A DNA stretch of 64,000 bases from Sphingoaurantiacus capsulatus (GCF_042648405.1 NZ_JBHRXV010000010.1:186001-250000), one strand, 5' to 3'; positions 34,044 to 43,253 are shown, numbered from the stretch's first letter. Notes: generated by a model not told the origin, from the letters alone. Made by a program: numbers and translations.

Positions 34044-35180
34044 GTGGCACTCGTACTGACCGACGAGCAGGCGATGATCCGCGACAGCGCGGACGGCTTC
34101 TTTGCCGAGAAGGCGCCGGTATCCGAACTGCGGCGCCTGCGCGATGCGAACGATGCGACCGGCTTCAGCCGTGAGTTGTGGAAGGCGATGGCGGAGATGG
34201 GCTTTGCCGGCATCCTCGTGCCCGAGGAGCAGGGCGGCGTCGGCCTCGGCTACGTCGCCGCCGGCCTCGTGCAGGAGGCGATCGGCCGGAACCTCAGCGT
34301 CACGCCGATGCTGTCGACCGCCGTGCTCGGCGCCACCGCGGTGATCGCGGCGGGTACCGACGAGCAGAAGGCGGCGCTGCTGCCGAAGCTGGCGAGCGGT
34401 GACCTGCTGCTCGCGCTCGCCGCCGAAGAGAAGTCGCGCCACACGCCCAACCAGGTCGAAACCCGCGCCGAGGCGTCGGGCAACGGTTTCAGGCTGACCG
34501 GCCGCAAGAATTTCGTGCTCGACGGCCATGTCGCCGACAAGCTGATCATCGTTGCCCGTACCGACGGCGAGATCGACGACACCAAGGGCCTGACCCTGTT
34601 CCTCGTCGACCGCGAGGCCGCGGGTGTTACGGTCGACCGCACGGTTATGGTCGACAGCCGCAACGCCGCGCGCGTCACGCTCGAGGCCGTTCAGGTCGAT
34701 GGCGCCGACGTGCTCGGCGAGGTCGGTGGCGGCTGGGCGGTGCTCGAGAAGGTGCTCGACGCCGGCCGCGCGTGCCTTGCCGCCGAACTGCTCGGCGTGT
34801 CGGGGGAGAGCTTCCGCCAGACGGTCGATTATCTGAAGCAGCGCGAGCAGTTCGGCGTGAAGATCGGCAGCTTCCAGGCGCTGCAGCACCGCGCCGCGCA
34901 CCTGTTCTGCGAGATCGAGCTGGTGCGATCGGCGACCCTCCGCGCGCTGCAGGCGCTCGACGAGGGCGGCAATCCGGCGCTGTTCGTCAGCCTCGCCAAG
35001 GGCAAGGCCGGCGAAGTGGCGAAGCTCGCCACCAACGAGGCGGTGCAGATGTACGGCGGCATCGGCATGACCGACGAGTTCGACATCGGCTTCTACATGA
35101 AGCGCGCCCGCGCCGGCATGGAGACCTTCGGCGACATCGCCTTCCATGGCGATCGCATGGCGCGGTTGATGGGGTACTGA
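34044..35180 (+). CDS. Acyl-CoA dehydrogenase, small subunit of a heterodimeric type
   Basis: 378 residues from a GTG at 34044 with GGGGAG 9 bases upstream. LVPEEQGGVGLGYVAAGLV is the N-terminal domain, YLKQREQFGVKIGSFQALQH the C-terminal domain, and MYGGIGMTDEFDIGFYMKRA carries the likely catalytic glutamate. The FAD region is divergent (LALAAEEKSRHTPN in place of the usual sequence), as expected if FAD is bound mainly with the partner subunit. It probably forms a complex with the preceding gene product. Confidence 0.9.
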   Translation: MALVLTDEQAMIRDSADGFFAEKAPVSELRRLRDANDATGFSRELWKAMAEMGFAGILVPEEQGGVGLGYVAAGLVQEAIGRNLSVTPMLSTAVLGATAVIAAGTDEQKAALLPKLASGDLLLALAAEEKSRHTPNQVETRAEASGNGFRLTGRKNFVLDGHVADKLIIVARTDGEIDDTKGLTLFLVDREAAGVTVDRTVMVDSRNAARVTLEAVQVDGADVLGEVGGGWAVLEKVLDAGRACLAAELLGVSGESFRQTVDYLKQREQFGVKIGSFQALQHRAAHLFCEIELVRSATLRALQALDEGGNPALFVSLAKGKAGEVAKLATNEAVQMYGGIGMTDEFDIGFYMKRARAGMETFGDIAFHGDRMARLMGY

Positions 35181-35197
35181 CGCCGCCCTCTCTTTTG

Positions 35198-35297
35198 CGT
35201 CATCCCCGCGAAGGCGGGGACCCAGCCCTTCAATGAGCGCCCGCCAGCGGCGGGCAATATTGTCGCTGGACTGGGTCCCCGCCTTCGCGGGGATGAC
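35198..35297. repeat. REP element, CGTCATCC class
   Basis: Arms CGTCATCCCCGCGAAGGCGG and CCCCGCCTTCGCGGGGATGACG with an inner GCCCGC/GCGGGC stem. It lies between the dehydrogenase and ligase genes. Confidence 0.9.
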
Positions 35298-35347
35298 GAT
35301 CAGGTGTAGCGTGGTGAAACGATAAAGGACCGGGGGAGGGACTGGGG

Positions 35348-37075
35348 ATGCTGAGCGAGCTCGACAAGGCGCTTGATGCCACCGTGGAGGTGCTGATCGC
35401 GCCGGGCGCGCAGCTCGAGGTGACGACCGCCACCGTGCGCGGCGTAGACCTGCCGGTCTTCAAGGGCGCGCCGCCGTCGATGCGCGAATATCTCGGCTTC
35501 TTCCTTCAGGCGAACGCCGACAAGGAGTTCGTCGTCTATCGCGACGAGCGCTACACCTTCGCTGACATCTACCAGCAGGGCATTCGCATCGCCGCGGCGG
35601 TCCAGCACAAATATGGCATCGCCAAGGGCGACCGCGTCGCCATCGCGATGCGCAACTATCCCGAATGGATCGCCGCCTTCGTCGGCCTGCTGCACCTCGG
35701 CGCCGTGGTGGTGCCGATGAACGCCTGGTGGCAGCCGGAAGAGCTGCGCTACGGCGCCGAGGATTCGGGGACGCGCCTCATCATCGCCGACGAGGAGCGC
35801 GCCCGCCGCTTCGCCACGCTCGATAAATTCAGCACGCCCGTCGTCACCGTGCGCACCGGCGCTGGTGTCGCCGACGAGCTGGGCGATTGCCGGCTGGAGG
35901 ATCTGCTCGCCAGCTCGCCGCCGACGCCCTGGTATCTGTCGCCGATCGCCCCGTCGGACGATGCGACGATCATGTACACCTCGGGCTCGACGGGTTTCCC
36001 GAAGGGCGCGGTCGCGACGCATCAGGGCGTCGTCCACGGCGCGATGAACTACCTCGTGCAGGGCCTCGCCATGCTGCAGCTGGCGCAGACGGCGGGCGTG
36101 TCGCTGCCCGAACAGCAGGTGATGCTGCTAAACGTGCCGCTGTTCCACATCACCGGGTCGGTGCCGATCCTGCTGGTGTCGATCGCCATCGGCCGCCGCA
36201 TGGTGATCATGCACAAATGGGACGCGGGCGATGCGCTGAAGCTGATCGAGAAGGAGCGCGCGACCTATTTCGTCGGCGTGCCGACGATGAGCCTTGAGCT
36301 GATGCAGCATCCCGACCGCGACAAATATGACATCTCGACGCTGCTCGACATCGCCGGTGGCGGCGCCGCCCGCCCGGCGGAGCATGTCGAGCGGCTGGCC
36401 GAGGCCTTCCCGGGGAAGCATCCGGCGATCGGCTATGGCCTCACCGAAACCAACGGCGTCGGCGCCGGCAATCTGCGCGAGAATTATCGCGCCAAGCCCG
36501 CCTCCACGGGGCGCGCCTCGAAGCCGATGGTCGAGATCAAAATCGCCGATGATGACGGCAATGCGCTGGCGGCGGGTGAGATCGGCGAGGTGTGCATCCG
36601 CTCGGTCGCCAACGTCCGCGGCTATTGGGGCAAGCCCGTCGAGACGGCGAAGGCGTTCACCGCCGACGGCTGGTTCCTCACCGGCGATCTCGGGCGCCTC
36701 GACGAGGACGGCTACCTCTATATTGTCGACCGCAAGAAGGACATCATCATCCGCGGCGGCGAGAATATCTCCTGCCAGGAAGTCGAAGCCGCGATCTACG
36801 GCCACCCGGCCGTTGCCGAGGCCTGCGTGTTCGGCCTGCCCGACGAGCGGCTGGGCGAGATCGTGGGCGCAGTCGTCTATCTGAAGCCAGGCGAGATGGT
36901 CGAGCCGGCGGCGCTCATCGACTTCACCCGTGACAGCCTCGCCGCCTTCAAGGTGCCGGCAAAGCTCTGGGTCTCGGCGGAGCCGCTGCCCAAGCTCGGT
37001 TCGGCGAAGATCGACAAGGTGTCGCTGCGCAAGCAGTACCGCGAACTCGTCGTTGAGCGTTCGGCGGCGGAATGA
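35348..37075 (+). CDS. Acyl-CoA synthetase (AMP-forming ligase)
   Basis: 575 residues. The adenylation motifs are complete: MYTSGSTGFPKGA (P-loop-like), YGLTETNGVGA, TGDLGRLDEDGYLYIVDRKK and IIRGGENISCQEVE, and a C-terminal lysine for adenylation lies in LPKLGSAKIDK. It activates a carboxylic acid to its CoA thioester. Immediate association with the heterodimeric acyl-CoA dehydrogenase suggests that it supplies that enzyme's substrate, perhaps a bulky or dicarboxylic acid; this is inference. Confidence 0.92.
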   Translation: MLSELDKALDATVEVLIAPGAQLEVTTATVRGVDLPVFKGAPPSMREYLGFFLQANADKEFVVYRDERYTFADIYQQGIRIAAAVQHKYGIAKGDRVAIAMRNYPEWIAAFVGLLHLGAVVVPMNAWWQPEELRYGAEDSGTRLIIADEERARRFATLDKFSTPVVTVRTGAGVADELGDCRLEDLLASSPPTPWYLSPIAPSDDATIMYTSGSTGFPKGAVATHQGVVHGAMNYLVQGLAMLQLAQTAGVSLPEQQVMLLNVPLFHITGSVPILLVSIAIGRRMVIMHKWDAGDALKLIEKERATYFVGVPTMSLELMQHPDRDKYDISTLLDIAGGGAARPAEHVERLAEAFPGKHPAIGYGLTETNGVGAGNLRENYRAKPASTGRASKPMVEIKIADDDGNALAAGEIGEVCIRSVANVRGYWGKPVETAKAFTADGWFLTGDLGRLDEDGYLYIVDRKKDIIIRGGENISCQEVEAAIYGHPAVAEACVFGLPDERLGEIVGAVVYLKPGEMVEPAALIDFTRDSLAAFKVPAKLWVSAEPLPKLGSAKIDKVSLRKQYRELVVERSAAE

Positions 37076-37307
37076 ATCTCGTTTCGAGGCGATAACAAGT
37101 AATCGTTCATTTTCGATTAAGTAAAAACGCCTCCGAAACGAATTGTGGCTTGACAGTCACGCGAGATCGACTTGATCGATCGTGACATCAACACACCGTA
37201 ATTCCACCTATTGTCTAAAAATCCCGAATCTGGTTAGTGCTTAACCCTGGTTAACAGCCGGGCGGGGTGCGCCGGCGTTTGCCTGGACCATCGGGGGGTC
37301 CCTCAAC
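37076..37307. promoter_or_regulatory. AT-rich intergenic region before the DUF1800 gene
   Basis: This is the most AT-rich stretch noticed in the window. TCGTTTCGAGGCG (37079-37091) pairs with CGCCTCCGAAACGA (37128-37141) with one bulge and a loop of 36 bases, possibly ending the ligase transcript. TTGACA at 37150-37155 is a good -35 box, but the matching -10 is poor. TTAACC-CT-GGTTAA (37241-37254) is a further palindrome near the likely start of the DUF1800 transcript. Confidence 0.5.
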
Positions 37308-39032
37308 ATGAACGAGCTTCTCCTTGATCAGGAGTCGCTGACGGCTGTGCCGTCGGCAGCGGCGGACATGACCGCCGACAGTGCAACCTTGTCCGCTTCG
37401 CCGGCCGCGGCGCTGACTGCGGCGGCGCTGATGCTTGCTGCCTGCGGTGGCGGCGGCGGTTCGAGCAGCGGGTCGAGCGGCCCGCAGGTCGCGGCGCCCA
37501 CCGGCCCGCCGCCGCCCACGCCCGCCGACATGGGCCGCTTCCTCGGCCAGTCGGCGATGGGCGCCAACCGCGCCGAGGTCGACCGCGTGCTGTCGATCGG
37601 CATTCCCGCCTGGATCGACGAGCAGATCGCGATGGCGCGCCCCACCAGCCATTGGAACTGGCTGGTGGCGAACGGCTTCAACGTCATCGCCAACCAGGGC
37701 AACACCGCCGGCTTCGACCCGGCGATGTGGCAGCAGTTCATTTCCTCGCCCGATCAGCTGCGTCAGCGCGTCGGCCTCGCGCTCCTCGATTTCATCGTGG
37801 TCAGCATCGATCAGGTCGGCGGCAGCTGGCGCCAGTTCGCGATGGCCGCGTTCATCGACATTTTGTGGGACAACGCCTTCGGCAATTTCCGCACTCTGCT
37901 CGAGAAGATCTCGACCAACGCGGCGATGGCGCAGTTCCTCACCTTCCTCGGCAACAACAAGGCGAACACGCAGCGCGGCACGATTCCCGACGAGAATTAT
38001 GCCCGTGAGCTGATGCAGCTGTTCGCGCTCGGGCCGCAGAAACTCAATTCGGACGGCAGCGTCCAGATGGAAGGCGACCGCGCCGCCGAGACCTACACGC
38101 AGGACGATGTCTCCGGCCTCGCCCGCGTGTTCACCGGCTGGAACCTCGATTCGACCGACAACACCATCCCCGACCGCTACGGCCGGCCGCTGGTACCGAA
38201 CGCCAACCAGCATGAGATGGGCGTGAAGACCTTCCTCGGCACCACGATCCCGGCCGGGACGGCGGGCGCCGACAGCCTGCGGCTCGCGCTCGATGCGATC
38301 TTCGCGCATGCCAACTGCCCGCCCTTCGTGTCGAAGACGCTGATCCAGCGCCTCGTCACCAGCAACCCGTCGCCGGCCTATATCGCGCGCGTCTCGGCGA
38401 AGTTCGAGAATGACGGCGCCGGCGTGCGCGGCAACCTCGCCGCGGTGGTGAAGGCGATCCTCCTCGACGACGAGGCGCGCAGCAAGACGGCGATGGCGAG
38501 CGCGAACGCCGGCAAGTTGCGCGAACCGGTCACCCGCCTGACCGGCTGGGCGCGCGCCTTCGGCGTCACCTCGCCGTCGGGCGCCTGGGCGATCGGCGAC
38601 ACCAGCAACCCGACCAACCGGCTGGGGCAGGGCGCCGGTCATGCGCCGAGCGTGTTCAACTTCTTCCGGCCCGGCTACGCGCCGCCGAACAGCAGTCTCG
38701 CGACGCAGAAGATGGTCGCGCCGGAGATGCAGATCACCAACGAGCCGTCGGTGTTCGGCTATCTCAACTATATGATGGGGCTGATCCAGAACGGCACCGG
38801 CGACGTGAAGGCCGAGTATACCGACTGGCTGACGCGCACTGCCACCTCCGCCTCGCTGGTCAACGACATCAATATCGTGCTGGCCGGTGGGCAGGTGAAC
38901 GCCACCACCGTCGCGCAGATCGTCCAGGCGGTCGACAGCATCGACAACACCACGCTGACCGGGCCGAACAACCGCCTCTACACCGCGATCATGCTGGTGA
39001 TGGCGTCGCCCGAATATCTGGTCCTGAAGTAG
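37308..39032 (+). CDS. DUF1800 family protein
   Basis: 574 residues. A hydrophobic stretch ending LMLAAC46 followed by Gly/Ser and Pro-rich linker looks like a lipobox, yet the 45 residues before it contain no Lys or Arg and many acidic residues, unusual for a signal peptide. The DUF1800 core follows: FLGQSAMGANRAEVDRVL, ENYARELMQLFALG and DVSGLARVFTGWN. Function is unknown; the family nearly always pairs with a DUF1501 gene, 12 bp downstream here. Together they are probably extracytoplasmic. Confidence 0.9.
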   Translation: MNELLLDQESLTAVPSAAADMTADSATLSASPAAALTAAALMLAACGGGGGSSSGSSGPQVAAPTGPPPPTPADMGRFLGQSAMGANRAEVDRVLSIGIPAWIDEQIAMARPTSHWNWLVANGFNVIANQGNTAGFDPAMWQQFISSPDQLRQRVGLALLDFIVVSIDQVGGSWRQFAMAAFIDILWDNAFGNFRTLLEKISTNAAMAQFLTFLGNNKANTQRGTIPDENYARELMQLFALGPQKLNSDGSVQMEGDRAAETYTQDDVSGLARVFTGWNLDSTDNTIPDRYGRPLVPNANQHEMGVKTFLGTTIPAGTAGADSLRLALDAIFAHANCPPFVSKTLIQRLVTSNPSPAYIARVSAKFENDGAGVRGNLAAVVKAILLDDEARSKTAMASANAGKLREPVTRLTGWARAFGVTSPSGAWAIGDTSNPTNRLGQGAGHAPSVFNFFRPGYAPPNSSLATQKMVAPEMQITNEPSVFGYLNYMMGLIQNGTGDVKAEYTDWLTRTATSASLVNDINIVLAGGQVNATTVAQIVQAVDSIDNTTLTGPNNRLYTAIMLVMASPEYLVLK

Positions 39033-39044
39033 GAAATCGCGGTC

Positions 39045-40415
39045 ATGACCGACAATCAATCGCGGCGCGCCTTCCTGAAGCGCGCGGGCGCCTTCAGCCT
39101 GATGGGCACCGCCGGCTCGTTCGTCACCAACCTCGCCGGCATCGGCGAGGCGGCGGCGGCGACGGCGGCCGACTACAAGGCGCTGGTCTGCGTGTTCCTG
39201 TTCGGCGGCAACGACAACGGTAACACGCTCGTCCCGTACGACCAGACCAACTACAACAGCTACGCGACCTTGCGGCAGGGCCTCGCCACCGCGCGCGGCA
39301 GCCTGACGCCGACCTTGCTCAATCCGTCGACCGCGCTGCCGGGCGGCCTGCAGTTCGCGCTGGCGCCGGCGCTGGCGCCGCTGCTGCCGCTATTCGACGC
39401 CGGCAAGATGGCGGTGATGCTCAACACCGGCACGCTGATCGAGCCGCTGACCAAGCAGCAATATCAGGCCAAGAGCGCGCGCATCCCGCCGAAGCTGTTC
39501 TCGCACAACGACCAGACCAGCTACTGGCAGGCCGGCGCCGTCGAAGGCGCGCCGTCGGGCTGGGGTGGGCGCATGGGCGACCTGTTCCAGGCGGGCAACG
39601 GCACCTCGACGCTGACCTGCATCAACGCCAGCGGCAACGCGGTGTACCTGTCGGGCCAGACGGCGGTGCAGTACGCCGTGTCGACCGGCGGGCCGATCGC
39701 GCTCAATGGCAACCGCAGCCAGCTTTTCGGCTCGACGGTCGCCAATCAGGCGCTGCGCAACATCATGGCGGCGCCGACCGGAAATTTGATCGCCGACGAG
39801 CATGCCAAGGTCGCGAAGCGCTCGCTCGACGCCTACAGCCAGGTGACGTCGGCGCTGGGCGCTGCGCCCGCGATGACCGACATCTTCCCGACCAACAACT
39901 CGCTCGCCGACCAGCTCCGCGTCGTCGCGCGGCTGATCTCAGTCAGCCAGGAACTGGGCGCCAAGCGGCAGGTGTTCTTCGTGTCGATGGGCGGTTTCGA
40001 TAACCATAGCGCCTTGAACGGCACTCATCCGACGCTGCTGGGGCGTGTCGCCGCGGGCATGAAGGCCTTCCATGACGCGACGGTGCAGCTGGGGGTCGCC
40101 GATAAGGTGACCGCATTCACCGCGTCGGACTTCGGCCGTACCATCTCGGTCAACGGCGACGGCTCCGACCATGGCTGGGGCGCGACGCACTTCGTCGTCG
40201 GCGGTGCGGTCAACGGCAAGCGCTTCTATGGCACCGCGCCGACGATGGCGCACAACGGCCCGGACGATCTCGGCCTCGGCCGCTTCATCCCGACGACGTC
40301 GGTCGACCAGTACGCCGCGACCCTGGCCAGCTGGTTCGGCGTCGCCGAAAGCGACCTGCCGACGGTGCTGCCGAACATCGTCAACTACACCAACAAAAAT
40401 CTCGGGTTCGTCTGA
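39045..40415 (+). CDS. DUF1501 family protein, Tat-exported
   Basis: 456 residues. The start MTDNQSRRAFLKRAGAF is a twin-arginine signal, ending in an Ala-rich cleavage region near GEAAAATAAD. DUF1501 features are CVFLFGGNDNGNTLVPYD, VSMGGFDNH and FTASDFGRTISVNGDGSDHG, which resemble the metal sites of the alkaline phosphatase/sulfatase superfamily. The partner is the DUF1800 protein. The biological role of the pair is not established. Confidence 0.92.
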   Translation: MTDNQSRRAFLKRAGAFSLMGTAGSFVTNLAGIGEAAAATAADYKALVCVFLFGGNDNGNTLVPYDQTNYNSYATLRQGLATARGSLTPTLLNPSTALPGGLQFALAPALAPLLPLFDAGKMAVMLNTGTLIEPLTKQQYQAKSARIPPKLFSHNDQTSYWQAGAVEGAPSGWGGRMGDLFQAGNGTSTLTCINASGNAVYLSGQTAVQYAVSTGGPIALNGNRSQLFGSTVANQALRNIMAAPTGNLIADEHAKVAKRSLDAYSQVTSALGAAPAMTDIFPTNNSLADQLRVVARLISVSQELGAKRQVFFVSMGGFDNHSALNGTHPTLLGRVAAGMKAFHDATVQLGVADKVTAFTASDFGRTISVNGDGSDHGWGATHFVVGGAVNGKRFYGTAPTMAHNGPDDLGLGRFIPTTSVDQYAATLASWFGVAESDLPTVLPNIVNYTNKNLGFV

Positions 40416-40462
40416 GGCGCCGGCAGGCCTATATTGGGCCCGTTGCAGAGAGGGATGCGCCG

Positions 40463-41005
40463 ATGTTCACGACGATGCTCGAAGGAACGCCGCAGGATTG
40501 GGCGCATATCGCGGCCGAACATGGCAAGCACCAGAAGTCGGCCGCGCCGCGGCAGATCATGGAAAGCCTTGCGCGGCTGAAGGACATCGAGGTCGGCTTC
40601 GCCGCCGACCAGCTGACCCACAGCCTGATGGCAGCGACCCTGGCGCGGCGGGCGGGGGCGAGCGACGAGGAGGTCGTCGCGGCCCTGTGTCACGACTTGG
40701 GAAAACTTTTCTCAATCCCTAACCACGGCCCGATCGCCGCCGAGATGCTGAAGCCCTACGTCTCGGAAGACCTGTACCACACCATCTACTGGCACCAGGA
40801 TTTCCAGGGTCGCTATTATTACGAATATCTCGGCCAGCCGGCGAACAAGCGTGACCGCTTCAAGGACGAACCCTGGTTCGCCACCGCCGAGCGGCTGGTC
40901 GACGAATGGGACGCCCCGGCGTTTGATCCTGATTTCAACGTCGATCCGCTCGAAAGCTTCGAACCGGAGGTGACGCGGGTGTTCACCCAGCCGAAGCGGA
41001 TGTAG
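40463..41005 (+). CDS. HD-domain protein resembling PhnZ-type diiron oxygenases
   Basis: 180 residues. The HD ligands are H53 (LTHSL), H77-D78 with K81 (CHDLGK), H88, H106 or H111 (YHTIYWHQDF) and D150. The extra histidines and the start MLEGTPQDW are like PhnZ and related mixed-valent diiron oxygenases, which cleave C-P bonds or oxidise small substrates; an ordinary HD phosphohydrolase is the alternative. No phosphonate genes are nearby. GAGAGGG precedes the start. Confidence 0.8.
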   Translation: MFTTMLEGTPQDWAHIAAEHGKHQKSAAPRQIMESLARLKDIEVGFAADQLTHSLMAATLARRAGASDEEVVAALCHDLGKLFSIPNHGPIAAEMLKPYVSEDLYHTIYWHQDFQGRYYYEYLGQPANKRDRFKDEPWFATAERLVDEWDAPAFDPDFNVDPLESFEPEVTRVFTQPKRM

Positions 41006-41054
41006 CGGCGGCGCGAGGCAGCGCAGCGCCGCTTAGCCCCAAACCCAAAACATG

Positions 41055-41122
41055 CGTCATCCCGGCGAAGGCCGGGATCCACACCACCGTTGGTATGGAT
41101 CCCGGCTTTCGCCGGGATGACG
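41055..41122. repeat. REP element, CGTCATCC class
   Basis: Arms CGTCATCCCGGCGAAGGCCG and CCCGGCTTTCGCCGGGATGACG around a short centre. First of two in the 41006-41261 gap, which holds nothing else. Confidence 0.9.
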
Positions 41123-41159
41123 GCATTTGCGTGCGGAGAGCCCTGCTCCTTTTTTTCAT

Positions 41160-41234
41160 CGTCATCCCCGCGAAGGCGGGGATCCATTAACTCAGGCGTC
41201 GGCGGTAATGGATCCCCGCCTTCGCGGGGATGAC
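41160..41234. repeat. REP element, CGTCATCC class
   Basis: Arms CGTCATCCCCGCGAAGGCGG and CCCCGCCTTCGCGGGGATGACG. Second of the tandem pair, between the convergent HD-domain and amidohydrolase genes. Confidence 0.9.
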
Positions 41235-41261
41235 GATGTCATGTGCATTCAGGGCTGTTGA

Positions 41262-42602
41262 TCAGTCCACCAGCACCTGCTTCCCCGTCAGCTTGTGCAC
41301 CGTGCCGCGCTTCATCACGAAGTCGACGGTCTGCAGGCGCGTCACGTCGGCCACCGGGTCGCCGGTCACCGCGATGATGTCGGCGTCCTTGCCGACCTCG
41401 ATGGTGCCGATCTGCGCCGACCGGCCGAGCAGGTCGGCGGCGTTGACGGTGGCGGACTTCACGGCCTCGGCGGGCGGCAGGCCGGCGTCGACCATCAGCT
41501 TGAACTCGCGCGCGTTGATGCCGTGGACGCCGACGCCGCTGTCGGTGCCGAAGGCGATGCGCACGCCCGACTTGATGGCGTGGCTGATGTTCTTGGTCGC
41601 GATCTTCTCGACCTCGAACGCCTTGTTGGCCGAGGCGACCGGCCGCTCGCCGCGCTTCGCCTGCTCGACCACCGACTGGAAGGCGAGCATCGTCGGCACG
41701 AAATAGGCCTTGCCCGACTTGAACATGCCGATGGCTTCGTCGTCGATGTAGGAGCCGTGCTCGATCGAATCGACGCCGGCCTTCAGCGCCGCCTTGACGC
41801 CGTCGGCGCCGTGCGCGTGCGCCGTCACCTTGCGGCCGAACAGCCGCGCGGTGTCGACGATCGCCTTCATCTCGTCATCGAACATCTGCCGGCCGAGGCC
41901 GCCCGCGACGTTCGATCCGACGCCGCCCGACGCGGCGAACTTGATCACTTCGGCACCGTGGCTGACCTGGCGGCGCACCGCGCGGCGGCAGTCGTCGGCG
42001 CCGTCGCAGACATTGTCGCGCTCGGCCATATAGGCCTTGGTCAGCGTGCGGTTGTAGCCGTTGACGTCGCCGTGGCCGCCCGACACCGAGACCATCCGCG
42101 CCGCCGGCACGATGGTCGGCCCGGGCAGGTCGCCGCTGGCGATGGTGTCGCGCAGCGCGATGATCGCCGGGCCTTCGCTGCCGAGGTCGCGCACGGTGGT
42201 GAAGCCCGCCATCAGGGTGCGCCTGGCGTTGCGCATGCCCTCGAACGCGTCGTCCTCATTGTCCTGCGACGAGGCGGCGAGGCGGCTCTCGAGCGGGCGA
42301 CCGGTCGAGAACAGGTGCACGTGCATGTCGATGAGGCCGGGCAGCACGTACTTGTCGCGCAGGTCGACGACCTTCGACCCCGCTTCGCCGCCGACGAAGC
42401 CGTCGCGCACCTCGGCGATCTTGCCGCCGCGCACCACGATGGTGGAATTGCCGCGCGCTCGCGAGCCGGGTTTGTCGAGCAGCGCGCCCGCCTGAATATA
42501 GGTGACGACTTCGGCCGGTGCCGCCGCGGGCGCCTGTGCCCAGGCTGTCACGCCCGCCGCGATCGCCATCGCTGCTGCTGCGCCCAACATCATCCGCTTC
42601 AT
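41262..42602 (-). CDS. Secreted metal-dependent amidohydrolase (Xaa-Pro dipeptidase/imidazolonepropionase-like)
   Basis: 446 residues from ATG 42602 with GGGGAG upstream. Signal peptide MKRMMLGAAAAMAIAAGVTA ends at AWAQA. Metal ligands are GLIDMHVHLF, the carboxylated lysine region EVIKFAASGGVG, VTAHAHGADG, IEHGSY and FGTDSGVGVH, in the order of the amidohydrolase superfamily. Relatives cleave Xaa-Pro dipeptides or other amides in the periplasm. The substrate is not known. The gene is flanked by REP elements on both sides. Confidence 0.9.
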   Translation of the reverse strand: MKRMMLGAAAAMAIAAGVTAWAQAPAAAPAEVVTYIQAGALLDKPGSRARGNSTIVVRGGKIAEVRDGFVGGEAGSKVVDLRDKYVLPGLIDMHVHLFSTGRPLESRLAASSQDNEDDAFEGMRNARRTLMAGFTTVRDLGSEGPAIIALRDTIASGDLPGPTIVPAARMVSVSGGHGDVNGYNRTLTKAYMAERDNVCDGADDCRRAVRRQVSHGAEVIKFAASGGVGSNVAGGLGRQMFDDEMKAIVDTARLFGRKVTAHAHGADGVKAALKAGVDSIEHGSYIDDEAIGMFKSGKAYFVPTMLAFQSVVEQAKRGERPVASANKAFEVEKIATKNISHAIKSGVRIAFGTDSGVGVHGINAREFKLMVDAGLPPAEAVKSATVNAADLLGRSAQIGTIEVGKDADIIAVTGDPVADVTRLQTVDFVMKRGTVHKLTGKQVLVD

Positions 42603-42675
42603 GCCCAACTCCCCTTGAGATTATGGTTTGGAGCGGACCTTAGCGGGGCGGGGGAGGGCGTCCATCCCCATTCAT

Positions 42676-42775
42676 CGTCATCCCCGCGAAGGCGGGGATC
42701 CAGCCCATAAGGAATGCGCCGGCGAAGCCGACACGCTGTTTGACGGACTGGGTTCCCGCCTTCGCGGGAACGACG
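42676..42775. repeat. REP element, CGTCATCC class
   Basis: Left arm CGTCATCCCCGCGAAGGCGG, right arm CCCGCCTTCGCGGGAACGACG, and an inner GCCGGCGAAGCCGAC region. It lies between the amidohydrolase and DUF1244 genes, both minus-strand. Confidence 0.85.
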
Positions 42776-42787
42776 GAATGGAAGCGC

Positions 42788-43177
42788 TCAGCGCCCTGGC
42801 TGGGTCTGGCTGGGAGGATCACTGGCCGGGAAGCTCTCGTCCAGCTCCTCGTCGAGCAGCGCCTGCCGGTAGGCCTCGTTCTTCTGCAGGCTCTCGTCCA
42901 TGCGGCGGAGCTGCTCGTCGGTCGCCGGCGCCTGATGCTTCGCCTTATAGTCGGCATAGGGCATGCCATAGACCCACTCGCGGGCCTCGTCCTTGGTCAG
43001 CGCCAGCCCGTCGGCCGAGGCGGCATCGAACAGCCAGTCGGACAGGCAGTTGCGGCAGAAGCCGCCGTGGCCCATCAGATCGATGTTCTGTACGTCGATG
43101 CGGCCGCGCAGATGGGCGACCAGCTGACGGAAAGCCGCCGCTTCGAGCCGTTCGCGGGTCGCTTCGTCGATGGGCAT
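42788..43177 (-). CDS. DUF1244 family protein
   Basis: 129 residues from ATG 43177 with GGAGGAACG upstream. FRQLVAHLRGRIDVQNIDLM followed by GHGGFCRNCLSDWL is the DUF1244 signature, with a CxxC pair that could bind metal. The C-terminal tail after residue 85 is a charged extension ending ESFPASDPPSQTQPGR, a short motif seen in many proteobacterial proteins. Function is unknown. It is divergent from pyk, with 76 bp between starts. Confidence 0.88.
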   Translation of the reverse strand: MPIDEATRERLEAAAFRQLVAHLRGRIDVQNIDLMGHGGFCRNCLSDWLFDAASADGLALTKDEAREWVYGMPYADYKAKHQAPATDEQLRRMDESLQKNEAYRQALLDEELDESFPASDPPSQTQPGR

Positions 43178-43253
43178 CACGTTCCTCCGGTTGCAAGCTT
43201 CGCTGAGCAGTATAGAGCTACGCCGCCCCCGAACCAGCCCGAGAGGCCATATC

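Noticed and set aside
37241..37254. CtrA-like site TTAA...TTAA before the DUF1800 gene
   Set aside because: The half-sites are 6 bases apart, while the CtrA consensus needs 7, and the sequence is better described as a simple dyad.
37251..39059. Long open frame antisense to the DUF1800 gene (about 600 codons)
   Set aside because: It mirrors the codon structure of a conserved gene in high-GC DNA, is Arg/His/Gly-rich, and shows no domain.
41055..41234. Possible CRISPR-like tandem repeats
   Set aside because: There are only two units, each an inverted repeat with no unique regular spacers; they are REP elements.
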